Shown piece by piece: positions 27,166-36,508 of a stretch of 64,000 nt of DNA. The stretch comes from Paracoccaceae bacterium (GTDB lineage Bacteria > Pseudomonadota > Alphaproteobacteria > Rhodobacterales > Rhodobacteraceae): contig JANQRE010000001.1 in the NCBI GenBank assembly GCA_028284705.1, positions 99,605 through 163,604 on the forward strand, given 5' to 3'. Below the pieces are notes generated by a model, which was given only the letters and a program-made list of their open reading frames with translations, was not told the DNA's origin and made no database searches. The position numbers and the translations under genes were made by a program. How positions within the stretch are numbered: position 1 is the first letter of the stretch; each line of letters starts with the position of its first letter.

Positions 27166-27855
27166 TCACCTCTGACGAAGCTTCTCCAGCAAACGCGCCC
27201 AACCGCCCGGTGCCAGTACAAAAGACAGTCCAAACCCCATCACGAAGCCTGCAAAATCGGCAAGCCAAGTGTTGTCGCCGCCAAACAAGAGCCCAAAGAC
27301 AAGCTGGATGCCCATGAGCACAGCGATCAGCGTGAAAGCGCGCAGCGAATTGGCGCCAACAGCCGCCAGATTGACCCAAAGCAGGAAAGTAAACGCCCCG
27401 ATCAAGCCATATGCGCCGGGATACCCGCCGATCAGGGGCACATCGGTATTGATCACAATCCCATAGACCAATGCGCCGAAAATCGAGGAGAGGAAAAACG
27501 TCGCCAGAAAGGCCGGCGCCGAAAAGATCTCACCCACGGCCTTGCCAATCGCCAAAACGATCACCACGGCGAACGCGGCGTGGGTGAACGAGCCATGCAC
27601 GAACGGATAGGTCAGAAACCGCATCAGGTGTTCCGACGGATAACGCCCATTGGCGATCATCCAATCCCAAACCGGGTCCAGAAATCCGTAGCTTCGTACA
27701 GCTTCGAGCCGCCATCCGATGGCATCCGCACCGCCCAGAATTCCGCTCGCACCTGCTTGGAAGACCACCTCGACCAATGCCATCACCCCGGCAACCAGCA
27801 AAACGGCGGGCGGTATGGCGTTAAATGGCGACTGATCGGCGTCGGGGTTATGCAT
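27166..27855 (-). CDS. Rhomboid-like membrane protein, catalytic residues substituted
   Basis: The 229-residue protein has about six membrane segments and the rhomboid layout: HGSFTHAAFAVV (the HxxxN oxyanion region), then GGYPGAYGLIGAF at the serine motif, then WLADFAGFVMGFG at the histidine helix. In active rhomboids the serine motif is GxSG. Here it is GAYG, with Tyr at about residue 149. The usual His before the GG/AG pair is Asp at about 200, and the Asn of HxxxN is Ala. It is therefore probably a non-proteolytic rhomboid relative. I start at the ATG at 27855; the longer reading overlaps the divergent trpS start. Confidence 0.75.
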   Translation of the reverse strand: MHNPDADQSPFNAIPPAVLLVAGVMALVEVVFQAGASGILGGADAIGWRLEAVRSYGFLDPVWDWMIANGRYPSEHLMRFLTYPFVHGSFTHAAFAVVIVLAIGKAVGEIFSAPAFLATFFLSSIFGALVYGIVINTDVPLIGGYPGAYGLIGAFTFLLWVNLAAVGANSLRAFTLIAVLMGIQLVFGLLFGGDNTWLADFAGFVMGFGLSFVLAPGGWARLLEKLRQR

Positions 27856-27940
27856 CGGGCCTTGTCCTGCTCTGGTTGACCTCATCTGCCCCCATGGGTA
27901 AGCGGTCGAGACCAATAAATCCAGATGGAGAGAACGCCCG

Positions 27941-28954
27941 ATGGCGGAGTTCACCAAACGCGTATTTTCCGGCATTCAACCCTCCGGCGGCCTGACGCTC
28001 GGGAACTATCTCGGCGCGATCAAGCGCTTTGTGGATATGCAGGAAGCGGATTTCGAGACCATCTACTGCATGGTCGATCTGCACGCGATCACCACCTGGC
28101 AGGACCCATCTGATCTGGCACGCAATACGCGGGAGCTTTGTGCAGGCTTCATCGCCTCCGGCATCGATCCGGAGAAGTCGATCCTGTTCAACCAAAGCCA
28201 GGTGCCGGAGCACACGCAACTCGCCTGGATTTTCAACACGGTGGCCCGCATGGGCTGGTTGAACCGCATGACACAGTTCAAGGACAAAGCTGGCAAGAAC
28301 CGCGAGAACGCGAGCGTGGGGCTTTTCGCCTATCCAGCTCTGATGGCGGCGGACATCCTGATCTATCACGCGACCCATGTGCCTGTGGGCGAGGATCAAA
28401 AGCAGCATCTGGAACTGACGCGCGACATCGCAATGAAGTTCAACCATGACTATGGCGAGGAGTTTTTTCCGATCACCGAACCGGTTATCGAGGGCGCGGC
28501 CACGCGGGTCATGTCCTTGCGAGACGGATCAAAGAAAATGTCGAAATCCGATGCGTCTGATATGTCGCGGATCAATATGACCGATGATGCGGACGCCATT
28601 GCTCAGAAAATTCGCAAGGCCCGTACAGATCCGGATGCTCTACCCTCCGAAGTCGACGGCTTGGAGGAGCGTCCCGAGGCGCGCAATCTGATCAACATCT
28701 ATGCCGCTTTGGCGGATATGGATGTGGACAATGTCCTGCGTGACGTTGGGGGCAAACAGTTCTCGGAGTTCAAACCGATGCTGGCCGACCTGGCGGTTGC
28801 GAAGCTGTCTCCGATCTCGACCGAGATGGCACGGTTGATGGAGGCGCCGGATGAGATTGATCGCATACTCGCGAGGGGTGCTCAATCGGCGCGGGAGGTC
28901 GCTGCCCCGATCCTGAAACGCACCTATGAGATTGTCGGAATGGTTGGCGCTTAA
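27941..28954 (+). CDS. trpS: Tryptophanyl-tRNA synthetase
   Basis: TrpS charges tRNA-Trp. The 337-residue class I synthetase has the HIGH-like signature within [16 protein letters not shown], the conserved [19 protein letters not shown] region, the [19 protein letters not shown] strand and the KMSKS loop [12 protein letters not shown] near residue 196. The length is normal. It is divergent from the rhomboid-like gene with about 85 bp between starts. Confidence 0.97.
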   Translation: MAEFTKRVFSGIQPSGGLTLGNYLGAIKRFVDMQEADFETIYCMVDLHAITTWQDPSDLARNTRELCAGFIASGIDPEKSILFNQSQVPEHTQLAWIFNTVARMGWLNRMTQFKDKAGKNRENASVGLFAYPALMAADILIYHATHVPVGEDQKQHLELTRDIAMKFNHDYGEEFFPITEPVIEGAATRVMSLRDGSKKMSKSDASDMSRINMTDDADAIAQKIRKARTDPDALPSEVDGLEERPEARNLINIYAALADMDVDNVLRDVGGKQFSEFKPMLADLAVAKLSPISTEMARLMEAPDEIDRILARGAQSAREVAAPILKRTYEIVGMVGA

Positions 28955-29050
28955 GCGCCTGTCACGGTCTTTGCGCCGAGAGCTGTCGACGGGCTCAAGA
29001 TCACTGTTGATGTCATGGTTCTGCGATGAGCCTGTCACAAATCTGATTCC

Positions 29051-29150
29051 GGTTCGGCCTACCTAAGACACACAGCGATTCTGCTGCCAGGTCCGGGCCA
29101 AATGTGTGTGCGGTTCGGCCAAACAGTGACATCGGATCGCTTGCTGCCAG
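29051..29150 (+). repeat. Imperfect tandem repeat in the trpS-ilvE gap (possible sRNA region)
   Basis: GGTTCGGCC at 29051-29059 and 29112-29120 are followed 22 nt later by TGCTGCCAG at 29082-29090 and 29142-29150. This gives two diverged copies of a roughly 61-bp unit. The gap 28955-29375 has no convincing coding frame, but a strong terminator lies at 29269-29300, so a short untranslated plus-strand transcript ending there is possible. Nothing else is visible in this gap. Confidence 0.4.
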
Positions 29151-29268
29151 AGCCGCTACCCCGGCGGATTGCCCTCAAATTGCATGTGTCCGCATGCATC
29201 CCTCCGGCTGCAAGCCCGCAACAGGGGTCGACCTGTCCCTTCGACCGATCCCATCCGCTGGTTTTTAG

Positions 29269-29300
29269 GCCCCCGGGTTCCTCAGCCCGGGGGCTTTTTT
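29269..29300 (+). terminator. Rho-independent terminator
   Basis: A 9-bp perfect stem (GCCCCCGGG at 29269-29277 with CCCGGGGGC at 29286-29294), an 8-nt loop and six T at 29295-29300. It ends transcription from trpS or from an unannotated RNA in the gap, 75 bp before the next gene. Confidence 0.88.
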
Positions 29301-29375
29301 GTGCCGGGGCATGCCGCAAGCTGACTGGACGCTCCTCTGAAAGCCTCCTAGCCTGCGCGCAAACGGGAGGATGAG

Positions 29376-30233
29376 ATGGCGACCGGAAAAGACATTCGCA
29401 CCTATTACGACGGCGCTTGGCACGACGGTGACGTCATGATCATGCGTGCCGCGGATCATGGAGCCTGGCTTGGGTCCTCGGTCTTCGACGGGGCGCGGTT
29501 CTTCGATGGCGTGGCACCAGACCTGCTGAAACACTGCCAAAGGGTCAACAACTCCGCCCGCGCGTTGATGCTGACACCCACGGTCACCGCAGAAGAGATG
29601 GTCGAGATCGCCTGGGAGGGTTTGCGGAAATACGAGCCTGGGACGGCAATCTATATTCGACCGATGTATTGGGGCATCCATGGTGATGTGACGGCCATTG
29701 TCCCCGGCGAAGATGAAACGGGTTTCGCGCTTTGCCTCGAAGCCATCCCGATGGCCGATCAGAACGCCACAAGCACGCTCTGCAAAACACAGTTTCGCCG
29801 TCCCGTGCTGGAATCCTCTGTCGTGAACGCCAAGGCCGGGTGCCTTTATCCCAATAACGCCCGCATGCTGGTCGAGGCGCGTTCAAAAGGTTTCGGAAAT
29901 GCGCTTGTCACCGACGCTATGGGCAATGTGGCCGAGACGGCGACCGCAAACATTTTCATGGCCAAGGATGGCGAAGTGTTCACGCCGATCCCCAACGGCA
30001 CATTTCTCTCCGGCATCACCCGCGCGCGGCATATGAAAAACCTGCGCGACAACGGCTACACCGTGCATGAGAGAGTGCTGACCTATGCCGATTTCGAAGA
30101 TGCCGACGAAATCTTTATGTCCGGCAATATGTCGAAAGTGACACCGATCACCGCTTTCGAAGAGACGCAGTTTCAAGTTGGACCGGTGACACGCCGCGTG
30201 CGCGAAATGTATTGGGATTGGGCACTATCTTAG
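29376..30233 (+). CDS. ilvE: Branched-chain amino acid aminotransferase (class IV PLP)
   Basis: A 285-residue fold-type IV aminotransferase. The PLP lysine is K153 in SSVVNAKAGCLYPNN, and the phosphate-binding motif ETATANIFM and the late FLSGITRARHM segment are present. IlvE transfers amino groups between glutamate and the branched-chain keto acids. Related class IV enzymes (D-amino acid transaminase, ADC lyase) share the fold. IlvE is the likeliest call, but a specialised substrate is possible. GGGAGG precedes the ATG. It stands alone between two terminators. Confidence 0.83.
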   Translation: MATGKDIRTYYDGAWHDGDVMIMRAADHGAWLGSSVFDGARFFDGVAPDLLKHCQRVNNSARALMLTPTVTAEEMVEIAWEGLRKYEPGTAIYIRPMYWGIHGDVTAIVPGEDETGFALCLEAIPMADQNATSTLCKTQFRRPVLESSVVNAKAGCLYPNNARMLVEARSKGFGNALVTDAMGNVAETATANIFMAKDGEVFTPIPNGTFLSGITRARHMKNLRDNGYTVHERVLTYADFEDADEIFMSGNMSKVTPITAFEETQFQVGPVTRRVREMYWDWALS

Positions 30234-30244
30234 GCCGGATAGGA

Positions 30245-30280
30245 AACCACCGCGCACTGTCGTAATGCGCGGTGGTTTTT
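30245..30280 (+). terminator. Rho-independent terminator after ilvE
   Basis: A 12-bp stem (AACCACCGCGCA at 30245-30256 with its complement at 30266-30277), a 9-nt loop and a T-run to 30280. It lies 12 bp after the aminotransferase stop codon. Its A-rich left edge could also help stop the convergent glycosidase-like gene. Confidence 0.88.
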
Positions 30281-30293
30281 CCGGTGAACGCCG

Positions 30294-32045
30294 CTAGATA
30301 CCGGCGATCAGCATCATCAGAGGTGCCAGCAGTCCACCAAAGATGTCTTCCGCGCCGCCTTCATCCTCTTCAACAGCTACGTCTTCTTCCTCGGTTGGAT
30401 CGTCTTCAGGAATATCGATAGTCGGGAAGTCAAATAGGTCGTCCGGAATTGATCCGCCGCCATCATCGATCGCGCCTTCCAGAACCAACATGTCATTGCC
30501 ATGCCATTCGCGGATTTCGTCCTCACCCTCATCCGTCCGAGCGAATGTTAGACGCACGACCTCGCCAGGTTCGTAGAATTCGAACTCCAGCTTTTCACCT
30601 TCCAGATCCAACTGCATCGCGGACCGCTCGGCGACCGCATAGGTGTCAGCCTCGTTCGATTGATCGACGCCCGGGGTTACCGGCACGTCAAACAGGCTGT
30701 TCCAATCCGACGGCGTCTCAGCCGTTAGGCTCTCGCCCCAAACTGCTTGCAGTGGTCCAAGCTGCGACAGATCGAAATCGACGGCCATCGGACCCTCGAG
30801 GTTTTCCGGAGCCACGAGGAAGAAGACCATTTTGTCGGCAGACGCGAACCCGAATTGGGACACGTCGCCCTCATGCCCGCGGCCGTATTCGTTCGACTGA
30901 TACATGTCGAGCACACGTGTTCCGTCCAGGGACTCCGCCATCATGTCTTTGATGGCCCCTCCGGTGAATGTGTAGGCCTCCCCATCTGTGCCCTGAAAGG
31001 TGTTGCGACCTGCGAAGGCAGAATCCCAACCGTAGCTGGTCATGGCCTCGGCACCGATCCCTTGATACTCAGAAAAGATCTGAAGGACATTTTCCGCCTG
31101 GTTGATGCCATAGGTGCGGATGCCGAGCTGATCTTGATAAAATTGCTCGAATTCTCTGTTCGAACGTCCGGACAGATCAAGGTCTGTGCGGGTCAGGGTC
31201 GGGTCGTCCGATTGGGCCAGAAACTTGTTCGCCGCCTCGCCGCGCGTCAGGCTCGCGGTATTGTACTCAGACACAAACAGGTCAGGCCTGTCACCGCCTA
31301 ACGCGCTGATTTCCTGTTCAAAATCATTAAGCGTATCCGCCACATCTTCAATACGATCATCGGCGCCGCGCGCCTCGAACGGATAGCGGTGATGCGACAG
31401 ATAATCGGCGAGGAGGAGGGAGTCGTCGGAGAGGCCTTCGAGAATTTCGGTGCTGGCCTCTTCCGTACGTCCAATCTGGATCGAATATTCGATCTGATCG
31501 GGGTCGACATTGTATTGCGCCTCAACCTCGTGAATGACTTCCGCGTAAGCGTTTACAATCTCAGCATAATCTGCCGCCTGCGCGACTTCTGAACTGCCTT
31601 TGAAGACACCGTAATACTCGTTCCCGATCTCGATGATCAGTTTGTCTGGAATCGGACCGAACTCGCCGGAATATAGGTCCTCCAGGAACGGCTTTGCGTC
31701 TTTTATCAACGCGTTAGGGTTGTTCTGGTAGGCGGCGGTGGGCAGCGTAATGGCAACAGCGACGCCTTCGCTGTTCGCGAACTCAAAAATCTCTTCGAGA
31801 TCGGGACGATCCTTGCCGAGGTTCGGGTTCATTAAACCCTTGTGTTCAAAGCCGTATCTGCCGTCATTGGTCTCGGAGAAATAGCCGCCAGGCCAGTGGA
31901 TCATGCCGTGGTCGATATCCTCAGTCTGCTCCAGAAACCGCGATATGTTGCGGAACCCGGTGTATTTCATACCAAAGCTGGTATCACCGATCGTTTTTGA
32001 GGCGGCTGCAACATCCAGCTCGCCCGTATCGAATGAGATATACAT
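30294..32045 (-). CDS. Glycoside-hydrolase-like acidic protein (clan GH-A-like TIM barrel)
   Basis: A very acidic 583-residue protein. The N-terminal 350 residues look like a TIM-barrel glycosidase of the GH39/GH51 type: IHWPGGYF near residue 50, an acid/base candidate E143 in IIEIGNEYYG, and a nucleophile candidate E260 in LFVSEYNTAS. A beta-rich domain follows, then an acidic linker and a hydrophobic C-terminus (LLAPLMMLIAGI). There is no N-terminal signal peptide. Proteins of this kind may be exported by type I secretion, but no glycine-rich RTX repeats are visible. GAGG lies upstream of the ATG. Substrate unknown. Confidence 0.55.
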   Translation of the reverse strand: MYISFDTGELDVAAASKTIGDTSFGMKYTGFRNISRFLEQTEDIDHGMIHWPGGYFSETNDGRYGFEHKGLMNPNLGKDRPDLEEIFEFANSEGVAVAITLPTAAYQNNPNALIKDAKPFLEDLYSGEFGPIPDKLIIEIGNEYYGVFKGSSEVAQAADYAEIVNAYAEVIHEVEAQYNVDPDQIEYSIQIGRTEEASTEILEGLSDDSLLLADYLSHHRYPFEARGADDRIEDVADTLNDFEQEISALGGDRPDLFVSEYNTASLTRGEAANKFLAQSDDPTLTRTDLDLSGRSNREFEQFYQDQLGIRTYGINQAENVLQIFSEYQGIGAEAMTSYGWDSAFAGRNTFQGTDGEAYTFTGGAIKDMMAESLDGTRVLDMYQSNEYGRGHEGDVSQFGFASADKMVFFLVAPENLEGPMAVDFDLSQLGPLQAVWGESLTAETPSDWNSLFDVPVTPGVDQSNEADTYAVAERSAMQLDLEGEKLEFEFYEPGEVVRLTFARTDEGEDEIREWHGNDMLVLEGAIDDGGGSIPDDLFDFPTIDIPEDDPTEEEDVAVEEDEGGAEDIFGGLLAPLMMLIAGI

Positions 32046-32531
32046 CCCACTACCCTCAAAATTTACACCCGAGAGCAGGATGGATGATAGAGATTAATAT
32101 AATGTTTTCAGATACTTACAACTTTACGTGTGTTTGAAATGCATTTAGCTAAACCGCGGGAAAACAGCCATGCACACCGTGGTTGGCAGGGGTATGGCAC
32201 TCCCGAACGCTGGCCTCACGGGTCGTTGACTACTTTCCGCGATTGTGCCGCCTAGAGTCTCAAAACGGCCGGACATGCCAACGAGGGATTACGAAAAGCG
32301 CACGTTGAAGGAGCGGGAATGTCTTAATTGCGGAACATAACTGTCGCCCACGGCATTTACCGAAACGATCCTTCGATCACAGAATGATGGCATACCGGGT
32401 GATCCCAACTGTCATATTCGGCGTGATGCCAGCTAGGTAGGAAACCGCCTGTCAGTCTGACAGCCCCCGAACATCAGTTCAGATTATCTAAACGGGTCTT
32501 CGCTATCGCCATCGGGCTTCAGGAGAATACG
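32046..32531. other. Intergenic region, no gene seen
   Basis: About 490 bp between the divergent glycosidase-like gene and the Hint-domain pseudogene. It must hold their promoters. I find no open frame, tRNA or strong terminator in it. TTCAGGAG just before 32532 is a good ribosome-binding site for the pseudogene. Confidence 0.6.
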
Positions 32532-33640
32532 ATGCCGGTCACGTTTTATGCCGAAGACAATGAGTTTGCCGCGGCCTCAGGCGACAATATCGATGTCACG
32601 CCCAGCTATAGCTATTTCGACCACCCGCCCAGTTCGACGAGGGACCTGACCATCACGTCAAATGCGGGCGATGACGAGCCTTTCCAGTTCGATGTCGGCG
32701 AAACCTACGATCTCACTTGGTCGGGCCATGGGGGCGGGATAATAGAAGACGCGGTCATCATCCGCAGTGACTACCTTGATCCGGGTCAGGCGCCATCATC
32801 TTTGAGGGAACAAACTCGCTCACCGGCGAAGCCTTCCAGATGGTCTGGACGCCGGGATTCGACATCGAGCAATGGTATTGGGACAATGGCGGTGGACCCT
32901 CGAGCCCAAACGCCTTCTGGACGAGCGACCAAAACAGCGCCGAGACCTGCCAGATGGCCTGTTACGCTGCGGGCACCAAGTTCGACACACCGACCGGGCC
33001 CACACCGATTGAGCAACTGCAACCCGGCGACTTTGTAAGGACATTGGACCGTGGTCGCCAACTGATCCGCTGGGTCTTCGAACAAGAACAGCGATTGTCT
33101 TCTCTTGATGCCACAAAAAGGCCTGTGCTGATCGCAACAGACGCGCTTGGACCTGGGCGACCGGAAAGTGACCTGATCGCGTCTCCGCAGCACAGGACTT
33201 TGGTCGGTGGTCACGATCAATTGGTCTCCAGTTTCCCACGGGAAGTGTTCGTGCCTGCTTAAGCACTGACCCAGCTCAGAGGCATTCGGCACATGCGTGA
33301 AAAAAGGCAGGTCACGTGGCACCATTTTTCGTTCGATTAACACGGTGTCGTAGCTGCCAACGGGCGCTACGCGGAGTCGATGCTCCTTGGTCCGATGGCG
33401 ATGGCTGATTTGAGCGCTCGCCAGATGAAGGCCTTAAAAATCTGCTATCCGCAGAACTCCAGAACCACGGAGTATTTGAATGGTCCGCCCGCTCGACCAT
33501 GTCTTCGGGTGAAGCAGACAATGAGGATTCTGCGCCAACCCGAGATATCCCACTCAATGGTTGTGGACCTGCGCGACCGGCGGATTGTAACCGCAAATGC
33601 AAACTCGAAACCCGGTTCCAGCAGAGTGGTTTACCTCTGA
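32532..33640 (+). pseudogene. Decayed Hint (hedgehog/intein) domain protein
   Basis: The first frame (from ATG 32532) encodes an N-terminal beta-rich domain up to about 32790 (DYLDPGQ). There one base seems missing, and homology continues in the next frame: AIIFEGTNSLTGEAFQMVW, then the Hint_2 domain with CYAAGTKFDTPTGPTPIEQL, QPGDFVRTLD and LIASPQHRTLVGG. In that same frame two TAA codons (33260-33262 and 33338-33340) interrupt the expected continuation VPA*ALTQLRGIRH...FSFD*HGVVAANGRYAESM. The conserved C-terminal segment then reads on to 33640. So one frameshift and two nonsense changes break a protein of about 350 residues. Such proteins are abundant and usually secreted in Rhodobacteraceae. 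Confidence 0.8.
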
Positions 33641-34109
33641 CGCGGCTACAAAATGTCGTGCGTTTGGGACTGGGCGCTTTGCCCGCACGTTTAACCGAGA
33701 CGTTGTAGATCCCATCTTTTGCGAGGTGCCCTGTTGGGGCATTTGGAAGCCCCTTGAATTACCGGCGCAGAGTCGAAGCGGGCCTGCCCACAGTGAAATC
33801 CGACCGGTCTCAAACTAACGGGCACTGGGGCCGGAGAACTCCGCGGCAAACGCGGCCTTACTAGATGTTTGACTTTCTCGCTCGATCTAACGCCAACAGA
33901 GTTTTTGGTTTCCCGCCACTTGCCTATCGAGCGCGCCACGCGCCCTGCTTCCGCTGACGAGTTGGACCGACGACCGGCGCGTCTTGAATGAAGAGCGGCA
34001 CGGCATATTGCGCCAGTTCAGCAAAGCCGTTCATTGTAGCCACATTGTTATGAGATTTGTGACTTGGGTGCCGTGCGTCCGAGTCACCCTTGAAGAGATT
34101 GCAGAGGCT
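33641..34109. other. Intergenic region, no gene seen
   Basis: About 470 bp between the pseudogene and the DUF4062 gene. The DUF4062 reading frame is open back to 33984, but the added residues do not belong to the domain. No RNA gene or clear hairpin is visible. Confidence 0.5.
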
Positions 34110-36209
34110 ATGAATTCGAGAAAGAGATATTTGGTGTTCGTGAGTTCCACATACACGGATCTGGTCGACGAACGACAGGCCGTCTCGCAGGCGTTGTTGA
34201 GATCAAACTGCTTCCCGTCTCAGATGGAAAACTGGCCCGCGATGGATGCCGAACAGATGGTTGCGATCAAACAATTGATCGACGAATGCGATTATTATCT
34301 CGTTGTGTCGGCGGGAAAGTACGGGAGCGTCGAACCGGTCTCTGGGATGAGCTATACCGAACTCGAATACGACTATGCACAAAGCATCGGGAAACCCACA
34401 ATTCGCTTGTTGCACCGCGATCCGTTCAAGGCGTTGCGAGGTGATCAAATCGAAACGGATCTCGCTGCAAGAGCAAGCTTGAAGAGATTTCGGAGCAAAT
34501 TGAAAAGAAGCTCGGTCTGCAGTTTTTGGACGACGCCGGAAGAGCTGAAGACCGAAACCATTTTGGCTTTGCAGGATCTCACAGAACGTCACCCGGTGGA
34601 GGGCTGGGTTCGATCAGATACGGTTGCGGGGGCGAGGGATCAGCAGCGAGAGTTTGAGTTGATGAATCAACTCATCGACAATCTGCGCAAGCAGGATTTG
34701 GACCTCGGCAGCGCGCTGAGAGATTTGCCGGTGCCAATGATCAGAATGTCAGAACAAGGGGTAATCAAAGCATTCAATGAAGCGGCGCGGGATTTGATCG
34801 GCGATCAGTTGAACGTTGGCATACAGTTTGGATCCCTGTTCGAAGCGCTCGGGAGACCGATTGAAGGGTGGCTGCGTGAGGGCCTGCTAGGCTCTGGCAG
34901 TTCCGTGACAGAGAACCTCAGGCTTCAAGAATCTGACAAAGACACCCTCATCCAGGCGAAAATAAGTGCGATTGAAGGTCGGCTGGGGAATGGGTTCATC
35001 GCGGTTTTGGACGATGCGACCCAGTTGAAGAGCTTGGAACGACAACTCATACAAAGTCAAAAGATGGAGGTGATCAGCCAACTTGCCGGAGGAGTCGCGC
35101 GCGATTTCAACGATCTCCTGACCGCCATCTCTGGCCATTGCGATCTGTTGATGCTTCGGCGTGATCCAGGGGACCCGGATTTCGGCGACCTTGAACAGAT
35201 CAACCACAACACAAACCGCGCGGCGTCACTCGTCGGACAGCTCCTGGCGTTTTCACGCAAGCAGAATTTGCAGTTTGCTGCAATTGATCTTCGTGATCTG
35301 ATCCTCGATTTGTCTCACCTGCTCAACCGACTGGCTGGCGACGAGGTTTCTATCGAGACTTCATTCGACGATGAACTCCCGCTCATCCGAGCCGACAAAC
35401 GGCAGATCAAGCAGGTCATCATGAACATCGTCGTCAATGCGCGTGACGCTATGGAGGGTATCGGCACAATCAAGGTCGATTGTGTGGCTTTAAATCTAAC
35501 GAAAGACTTCATTCGCCAAAATACGGTCATTCCGAATGGCAAATACGCTCAAATCAGTATTTCAGACCACGGTGTTGGTATCGCACCAGAATATATCGGG
35601 AGAATTTTCGAGCCGTTCTTTACGACTAAGTGGAATCGCAAAGGAGCCGGGATTAGATTGTCGACTGCCTATGGGATCGTGAAGCAATCGGGTGGTTTTT
35701 TGTTTGTTAAAAGCCGTCTCAAGGAAGGTACGGTGTTTGAAATGCTCTTCCCAGAAGACGAATTGCAGGAACAGATACCCGCGGACTTAGTTAATCAATA
35801 TCCCTACGAAGCCGAACTTCCCGAGGGCACCGAAACTGTGCTGCTTGCGGAAGACGAAGCAGCTGTTCGGACCTTTATGTCTCGCTGCCTGCAATTGCGT
35901 GGGTACTATGTTTTGGAGGCATCGGGCGGCGAGGAAGCTTTGGAACTGCTGAGGGAAGCCGAGGGACAAGTCGATCTGATCATCAGCAATGTGACGATGC
36001 CCGGTCTCGACGGACCCACTTGGGTCAAAGAGGCGCTAAAGCTCGTTCCAGAGACCCCGGTCATCTTCGTCTCTGGGTATTTGGAAGACGACTATTTTGG
36101 AAATGGCCCCCTGCTTCCAGGCTCTGTGTTTCTCCCGAAACCGTTCTCCGTTCGTCAGTTGGTAACAGCCGTGCACCATGAATTAACGACACGCCGCTCC
36201 GTGGATTGA
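34110..36209 (+). CDS. DUF4062-PAS-CckA-like hybrid histidine kinase with substituted catalytic residues
   Basis: The 699-residue product has four parts. DUF4062 (about residues 5-85: YLVFVSSTYTDLVDERQAV and SYTELEYDYAQS) is a TIR/deoxyribosyltransferase-like fold. Next come a PAS-like segment (about 200-310), a histidine-kinase core and a C-terminal receiver. The core and receiver resemble the cell-cycle kinase CckA closely (GHCDLL, NRAASLVGQLLAFSRKQ, LIRADKRQIKQVIMN). However, the H-box reads GGVARDFND, with Arg331 where the phosphorylated His belongs. The G2 box reads GAGIR, and the receiver reads ISNVTMPG, with Asn627 for the phospho-Asp. The start at 34110 has AGAGG upstream and begins at the DUF4062 domain. 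It is probably signalling-dead or regulatory. Confidence 0.85.
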   Translation: MNSRKRYLVFVSSTYTDLVDERQAVSQALLRSNCFPSQMENWPAMDAEQMVAIKQLIDECDYYLVVSAGKYGSVEPVSGMSYTELEYDYAQSIGKPTIRLLHRDPFKALRGDQIETDLAARASLKRFRSKLKRSSVCSFWTTPEELKTETILALQDLTERHPVEGWVRSDTVAGARDQQREFELMNQLIDNLRKQDLDLGSALRDLPVPMIRMSEQGVIKAFNEAARDLIGDQLNVGIQFGSLFEALGRPIEGWLREGLLGSGSSVTENLRLQESDKDTLIQAKISAIEGRLGNGFIAVLDDATQLKSLERQLIQSQKMEVISQLAGGVARDFNDLLTAISGHCDLLMLRRDPGDPDFGDLEQINHNTNRAASLVGQLLAFSRKQNLQFAAIDLRDLILDLSHLLNRLAGDEVSIETSFDDELPLIRADKRQIKQVIMNIVVNARDAMEGIGTIKVDCVALNLTKDFIRQNTVIPNGKYAQISISDHGVGIAPEYIGRIFEPFFTTKWNRKGAGIRLSTAYGIVKQSGGFLFVKSRLKEGTVFEMLFPEDELQEQIPADLVNQYPYEAELPEGTETVLLAEDEAAVRTFMSRCLQLRGYYVLEASGGEEALELLREAEGQVDLIISNVTMPGLDGPTWVKEALKLVPETPVIFVSGYLEDDYFGNGPLLPGSVFLPKPFSVRQLVTAVHHELTTRRSVD

Positions 36210-36508
36210 GCAGGCGTCCGTCGCTCATGCGAATAATCTTCGAAGGCTTTGCCATGGCCTCTAAACCGTCTCGGCGGGTTTGAGGTCGTTTAGGTTCGCG
36301 CGGAAGAATGACGAGGACGGACCGAAGGGCGAGGCTTCCAAGCGGCCCTGATGGAGGCGGCGTTGAAGGGGACGGGGTTGGAGGGGTGAGGACGCGAAAC
36401 GAGTGCGTTCAAATCCCGATAACGTGATCGTTGACTTGCCGCTTTTTCGACGATAATTGTATTTCATCGAGCACCAAAAAGAATCCTTCACAAAGAGGAA
36501 CTGAGAAA
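36210..36508. other. Intergenic region upstream of the ImmA/IrrE unit
   Basis: About 300 bp with a sharp change from GC-rich to AT-rich near 36430. No convincing gene is seen; the open frames on both strands lack family features. It must contain the promoter for the following two genes. Confidence 0.5.

Noticed and set aside
29041..29300. Signal recognition particle RNA or a riboswitch in the trpS-ilvE gap
   Set aside because: The conserved SRP core CAGGnCCGGAAGGnAGCAG is absent, and no known riboswitch core is recognisable.
33260..33340. Programmed recoding at the two TAA codons of the Hint gene
   Set aside because: There is also a frameshift upstream and no stimulatory structure is apparent; decay is simpler.
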